Shown here piece after piece: positions 53,701 through 59,700 of a stretch of DNA of 64,000 nt; position 1 is the first letter of the stretch, and each line of letters starts with the position of its first letter. The stretch is from assembly GCA_963922205.1 (NCBI GenBank), contig CAWUHX010000075.1:682001-746000 (forward strand). Reading direction: 5' to 3'. A model generated the notes under the pieces. The model saw only the letters and a program-made list of their open reading frames with translations, did not search any database and was not told the origin of the DNA. Source of the stretch: Romanomermis culicivorax (lineage: Eukaryota > Nematoda > Enoplea > Mermithida > Mermithidae). Position numbers and translations under genes: made by a program.

Positions 53701-56700
53701 TTTACATGTTGAATATTGTGACAGCATTCGTAGATACAGTACTCGAAAGTTTGGAATTGTATTCTTGGAAATTTTCGAGCTGGTTACGTGTTTCAAAATA
53801 TCACAGCTCAGGAAAGACTGCAGCCAATTGTTCATTACACGCAAAAGACCATGTTATATAATCTCCTATTTTCACACTTTTCATGCTATTTCAAAGTGTA
53901 AAAAAGGAAGCCGAAATAAACCGAAAAAGTCGTTCGGAGTTTTTTTGTCCACCTTCTTACAGGATTCCACAGATTTTTTTCCTTCATTTTTGTAGCTACT
54001 AATGTTCAACATAATTGTGTTAAAATTTCAATCAGATTTGCATACCGTTTTAAGGTTTCTGCACATCCCGAAAGTTGATACAAAAATTCTTATTTATCCC
54101 ACTAAATATGCAATCAGCGAGATATAAGAAACAATGAAAACGTTCATATTGAACGGATAGGAAGAAAAAATGCGTACAAATTCATCGATCAATTTGCAAT
54201 GGTTGTGCAACAGGGCGTCTGGGAAGAGATGCCACAAAAAGTCCCTTCTTCTGTAATTTAACTGAAAAAATCGAAGCTGCAACTACTGTCACAAAATAAA
54301 TGTCGGCTGTCGGACTCCGTCCTTATGTTAAAAGCTGCGATGAAGTGCTCTAAACTTAGAGGCACCCTGTTTTACACCACGTTTAGCCAGACGAAGACAT
54401 ATCAAATTATTGTAGATTGCATTGCCTTGAACTGCTGCAGTGGGTATCTGAATATCTCTTGCCGTTTTTCTATGGATGTATTTCAAACAATCACTCGCTT
54501 CATGAGATTTAATGAAAATTTTCCAAATTTTCGACCTCTCATTCGAAGCGTATCATGAAAAATCAAGACTTCGAGCCAAATATTTTTCTTATAATGTGAA
54601 GACGAATCTTTTGCTCTCGGAACTTTATTGGTTAGGGATTTATGGAGCTTCAGAAACATAATTGAATGACAAAGCAGTGTGTGCAAATTTCTACAGCTGA
54701 CAGGACGGTATGCGAATCAGATTGAAATTTTAACACAATATGCTGAACATTAGTGCCTACAGAAATGAGGAGAAAATTTTGCGGCTTCCTATGGGAAGGT
54801 GCCCGAAAAGAGTTCCAAATGAACTTTTTTTGGCATTCTTTTTTGACCCTTTAAAATTGCGTAAAAAAGTAATGTGTGACACTAGAAAAATTGCTGTGCA
54901 CTGAATTATAGAAAATGTTTTCCTGGACATAATGAATTTTTTATTATAGGATTATGTTTTTTCTACGCTTTGATATTTTGAATCGCGTGTATTTAACATA
55001 AAATGCTAAAAAATTGGAAAATTCGCAAGTTGATGATACTGTATATACGCGAGTTTTGACTTTCATGCTATATAAATTCCGGAACAACACTCAGCATACC
55101 TTATTTTCATGAATGACTATTTAACTTATCGTTGTGAAAATCGAACTTCTCAGAACCTGCCGCATTTATTAGTCTCACTGGGCCTTTTTTGGGCCCGTCC
55201 CACTACGGCCACTATCTCGCTACAGCCACCAGACTATTAGTAGGCGTACCATTATTGCCAACTGTCACTTAACGACTGTCTCACTATAGCCACTGTCTCG
55301 CAACAGCCACCAAAGATTCTACGGATTTTTATATCTCATAGGATAGGGTATGGATACACCACCAGTAGATTTGATAAGAGATCCCGTAGGCATTTCGTCG
55401 AACTTTTGAAGGTGGTCACCATCTGTTTCCAAGTACAAGAACGTTCAAAAAACCCTACTTCAGAGCTAGTATGTTTCATGACCGCAGAGCCGAGTTTTTA
55501 TAACCCCTCCCCCCTGATACCTTCAGATTTATGGAGCTGCCTATATCTGTGATGAACACTCTTCATTATCATACTTAGTACCACTAGCTAACACAAAAAG
55601 CATCTTAGAAAGTAACGAACAACCATACCGTTGTGTGCTATTTTTAGTTTTTTCAAAAAAGACATATTAGCCCTTTATTTTTGAAACAATCTTGGTGACT
55701 GTAGTGAGACAGTGGCTATAGTAGGACATCCACATGTTGTTTGATTGGTGGCTCTACTCGGATGCCTGCACATACTTCGGTGGCTAAAGTGAGACAGTTG
55801 TTATAATGATACGGCGGCTATTGTGGGATAGTGGCTGTAGCGAGACACAATCCTCTTTTTACCAGAGTGGCAAAACGCCTAAATTTTACTTGCAACACCC
55901 CAACGATTTGAACATGGAAATGTTGCGGGTAGAAAATCGCGGTTTGAACAAATACAAAGAGCACCAACGAGTGGCCCCGTCGTATTTAGAAAATTCCATA
56001 CAAACATGGTTGAAAGAAGGTAACGTCCAAAAATTGGATCAACTGGTTTTGAGCGGATGCGGCGATTTGTTGTTGGAAAGGACTTGCACAAACGCGGCCA
56101 TTCAAAAGTTTTTCGAATCGTTGCCCGCTTATTTGGTGAGTCGGCTTGTTTTTTAGATCATGGAAAATAGGATGCCTACTTTGAGCAACTTCCAAAAAGA
56201 ACATGCTAGTTACTGTAGCTTCAATTGTAATCAATTCAGATCATCTTTTGGCTTTTGACTCATGCGACATCAAGGGAAGTGAGCTGTATGTCTGCTCAAG
56301 TGACCTTTAAGTGTCAAAATCATCTCAGCAATGCAAAGCCTGAATACAGTATCTGTCTTGTCAAGTCTTGGTTTACTTTTTCACCTAATTCAGCAGAATC
56401 ATGGAACTTTTTGATTTTTTTGATCAGAAAAATTTTGAAAATTTTTACATTCCAGTAAAAATCACTAGAGTCAGTTGACGTCAGCAACATATTTAGATGA
56501 TGTCACTTTCTATGTTGCACATTTCAAAGAATATCAAATATGTGGTGCAGTGTACGTCGTCAATATAGCTTGAATGTTTGCTTCTTGCGCATGTGAAAAT
56601 TTATGATTGTTACACAAAGGAATCGTTTGATGTCACAGCAACGATCTACTGTAGATTTTGTTCTGAAGAATGTTGAGAATGTTCTTTTTTCGAAATTTCG

Positions 56701-59700
56701 ATCTATGCACGATTACAACAGGGGTTATTTTCCTAGAATTAGCTTACATCAATGGAAAGCCTCTCAAAATAGACCATCCAAAATGTTGGTGTCATCTCAT
56801 GACCTCAGCTAGAATCGTACATCTTCAGAGTGAATTGAGCTCCATACAAAACATAATTTGTAGTTTCCATGTTTCTGACTGAGTGAGTTTTGGGTGAGAG
56901 TTCGAAAAAGTTTAATTTGACTTCTGCAGATTTTTTTGAGGTCAGTACCATAGACAAAGTTCGTTCGTTTCCGGATTTCTGATTCTAATTTTGGTCCATG
57001 AATGGTACTTTATAAAAAATCAAGCTAGGGTGGTTTGAGATGAAAATCTTATATACCCTGTTTTTTTATAAAATGCTTCCAAATAGAAAAGTGACACAAA
57101 TCAGTACTGTCGTCAAAATCGTTTACATAAAATTTTCCACTCGAAAAATTGGTTAAGGTTAGGTCAGTACGCTCACAAATTTCCAGTCCTTTATGATATA
57201 TTGTTGATCAGAAAACCGCAAAAATCTGAAATACTACTTGCTTTCCACTTTCATTTTTTGGAAGCGTTTCAAGAAAAACAGAATATAGTCGTTTTTCTTG
57301 AAATGCTTGTATAAATCAAGTGTGGAAAGCAATACTATTTCACATTTTTACCATTTCCTGCTGAACCGTATGTCGCATTGGACTGGAAATTGGTGAGCCT
57401 GCTTTTCTACCTTCACTATTTTTTGAGTCAGAGATTCTGGTACAGCTTTACGTAGTCGGCTTTGATGATGTTACTGTTTGTTCTCATTTTTAAATTTACA
57501 ATCATTTCATAAAAACTAGACTATATGTATCAAATCCGGCAGATAAATGGTATCATATTACCCGACAATCTAGAATCGTTGATTGCATAATAGTAGGATA
57601 TTTGAACCATAATGACTTACATGATCAACTGCAAAAATGTTATAAAAGAATTCACTGTTTAGCCGTACGAGCTTATGGTTGTAAATTTTGAAATGATACC
57701 ACAATCAGATCGTGAATAAAATTCTGGTTGATACTGCAATTTACATAAATTTGTAGCTACTAAAAATACGCATATATCTGATCTCGAGGAGCGTAATATA
57801 AAGTTCTGACAGCGAAAAGATTTCTAATACGATGCGTTATTCACGAGTTATACGATACTGTCAAATCTATCAGTGTTCAAGGACTCATACAGTGATTGAA
57901 AGTTTTTCTTTGAGAATTAATAGTTTTCCGCATGTTTGCGCTCTTTTGGATTCTCTTATTGTAGCGTAACTAAACTTTCAGTGGTTATATTTATGTGACT
58001 TACAGTGTAAAAGAGGTCCAAAAGAGTCTGTGTTTTACAAAATGCTCGAAGAGACTTAAAGTGCAAAGTCCTACCTTCAAAATCGTCTGTATCAAATTTT
58101 TATTGTGCGAATTGTTAGCAAGAATTCAGCTTCATGTTACGCGTGGTTTAAAGGAAAATTACAAAACATATAGGATAGTAATTTAATTGTAGCACATTAC
58201 AAAAAATCTTCGAAAAGGCGCTCTCTTTTCACCCAACTTTCGGCCATTCACTTACAAATTTTTCAAGTTGTCTGGGGGTGTTCCCTGTAATTTTTTCCAA
58301 CATTTTTGGGTTAATCGTGATCCGGTAACTCATACAAAAATACGACTCTTGAAAAATGTTGATTATGCAAATTAGATTTGAATACGACTCAGGAAAGATT
58401 CATAAAATTGGATGAGTTTCATCGGAAAGGGTCATGTGGTTAAATGCAACTGTTGTTTCCCAATAAATCAGTCACACTTGGGACATCTTGCTTCACGGTT
58501 CCGTTTTTTGAGAATATCTTCACACTCAGTAATTGTAGAAAGTTGAAAATTATGCAAGAATATGAGGCGTAGAATTCTCTACACCTTTCCAGTCAGAATT
58601 TTAAAAAATGAATACCCGTTTTATCTGCAATCGTCAGGGTAGTCTGTATCGGTTTTTTCGTTCAGGACGACATATCCATTACGCATAAAGCAGTTCGCGA
58701 AGGCGACCTCAAATTGTTGAAGGACATGGTGGCCGCGAACAAAAAATTGGTACTGGCCAGGGATAGGAAAGGAGCCACCCCGTTGCACGACGCTCTACTG
58801 TATCAACAGACGGACGTCGTACGATTTTTAGCTTCGGCTTTCCCGCATATAGTCAACGCGGCGGATTATGTAAGGTTGAGCGGAATTTTCGAAAGTGGTG
58901 TCCAATAGGGACTGGGACTTTCCGTCGGGAGTCGCCCAGGTGGATGTTTGATCCCAAGACTTTTCAAGGAGAGCAAAAACATTTTTCTTTCATGACGCAA
59001 AAATTGGGTATCAATCGACGGATCTTGTTGAGCTCTATTCAAAACAGTTACTTAAAATAATTTAGCTTCATTTTTGATGGAGTTATGGTTGATTGAATTT
59101 TAGACTAAAATTTTTGGGCTTCACCTCAAATTTTCCTTGCTGCCGCCATGGCTGCAGCCTTTCGGTTTCCATCGCCAACACTGTTTCGTGCCTCTAAAAA
59201 AGCAGTCTGCAACAGTAGCAAGATTCACGCCATAAAATTATTGTATAATTTTGGCTGAAGAAGAGTTATTGGCACTTGAAAACAAGTTGTTTCTCTTGGA
59301 TTTGCAATTTTCAACCCGTAAATTTCAGAGCAAAAGGGCCCCTTTGCATTACGCGGCGGCGGCCCGGGACGGAGGGCATTATTACAAAATTTTGGAGAAA
59401 GCTGGAGCGGATGCCACGTTGACTGATAAGGTAAGGAATCCGAAAGTAAATTGTGAATCAGATTTTAATGCCCAAAGATTTTCGATTCCTATATATTCTG
59501 CCATATGCCTGGCCAAAACGCTAGGAGAAATCAGTAAAATCGTCAAGTTGCGCTTATCTTATAATGCAAATGTCAAAACGCGATCACAACCGTCAATAAT
59601 CAATATTCCAAGGATTCGAAAGCTTGGGTTTTAAAAAAAATACTGCATATAAAAGTATGTTTCTTTAAAAAGTTTGTCAATAAAAGCAAAATAGAATGAT

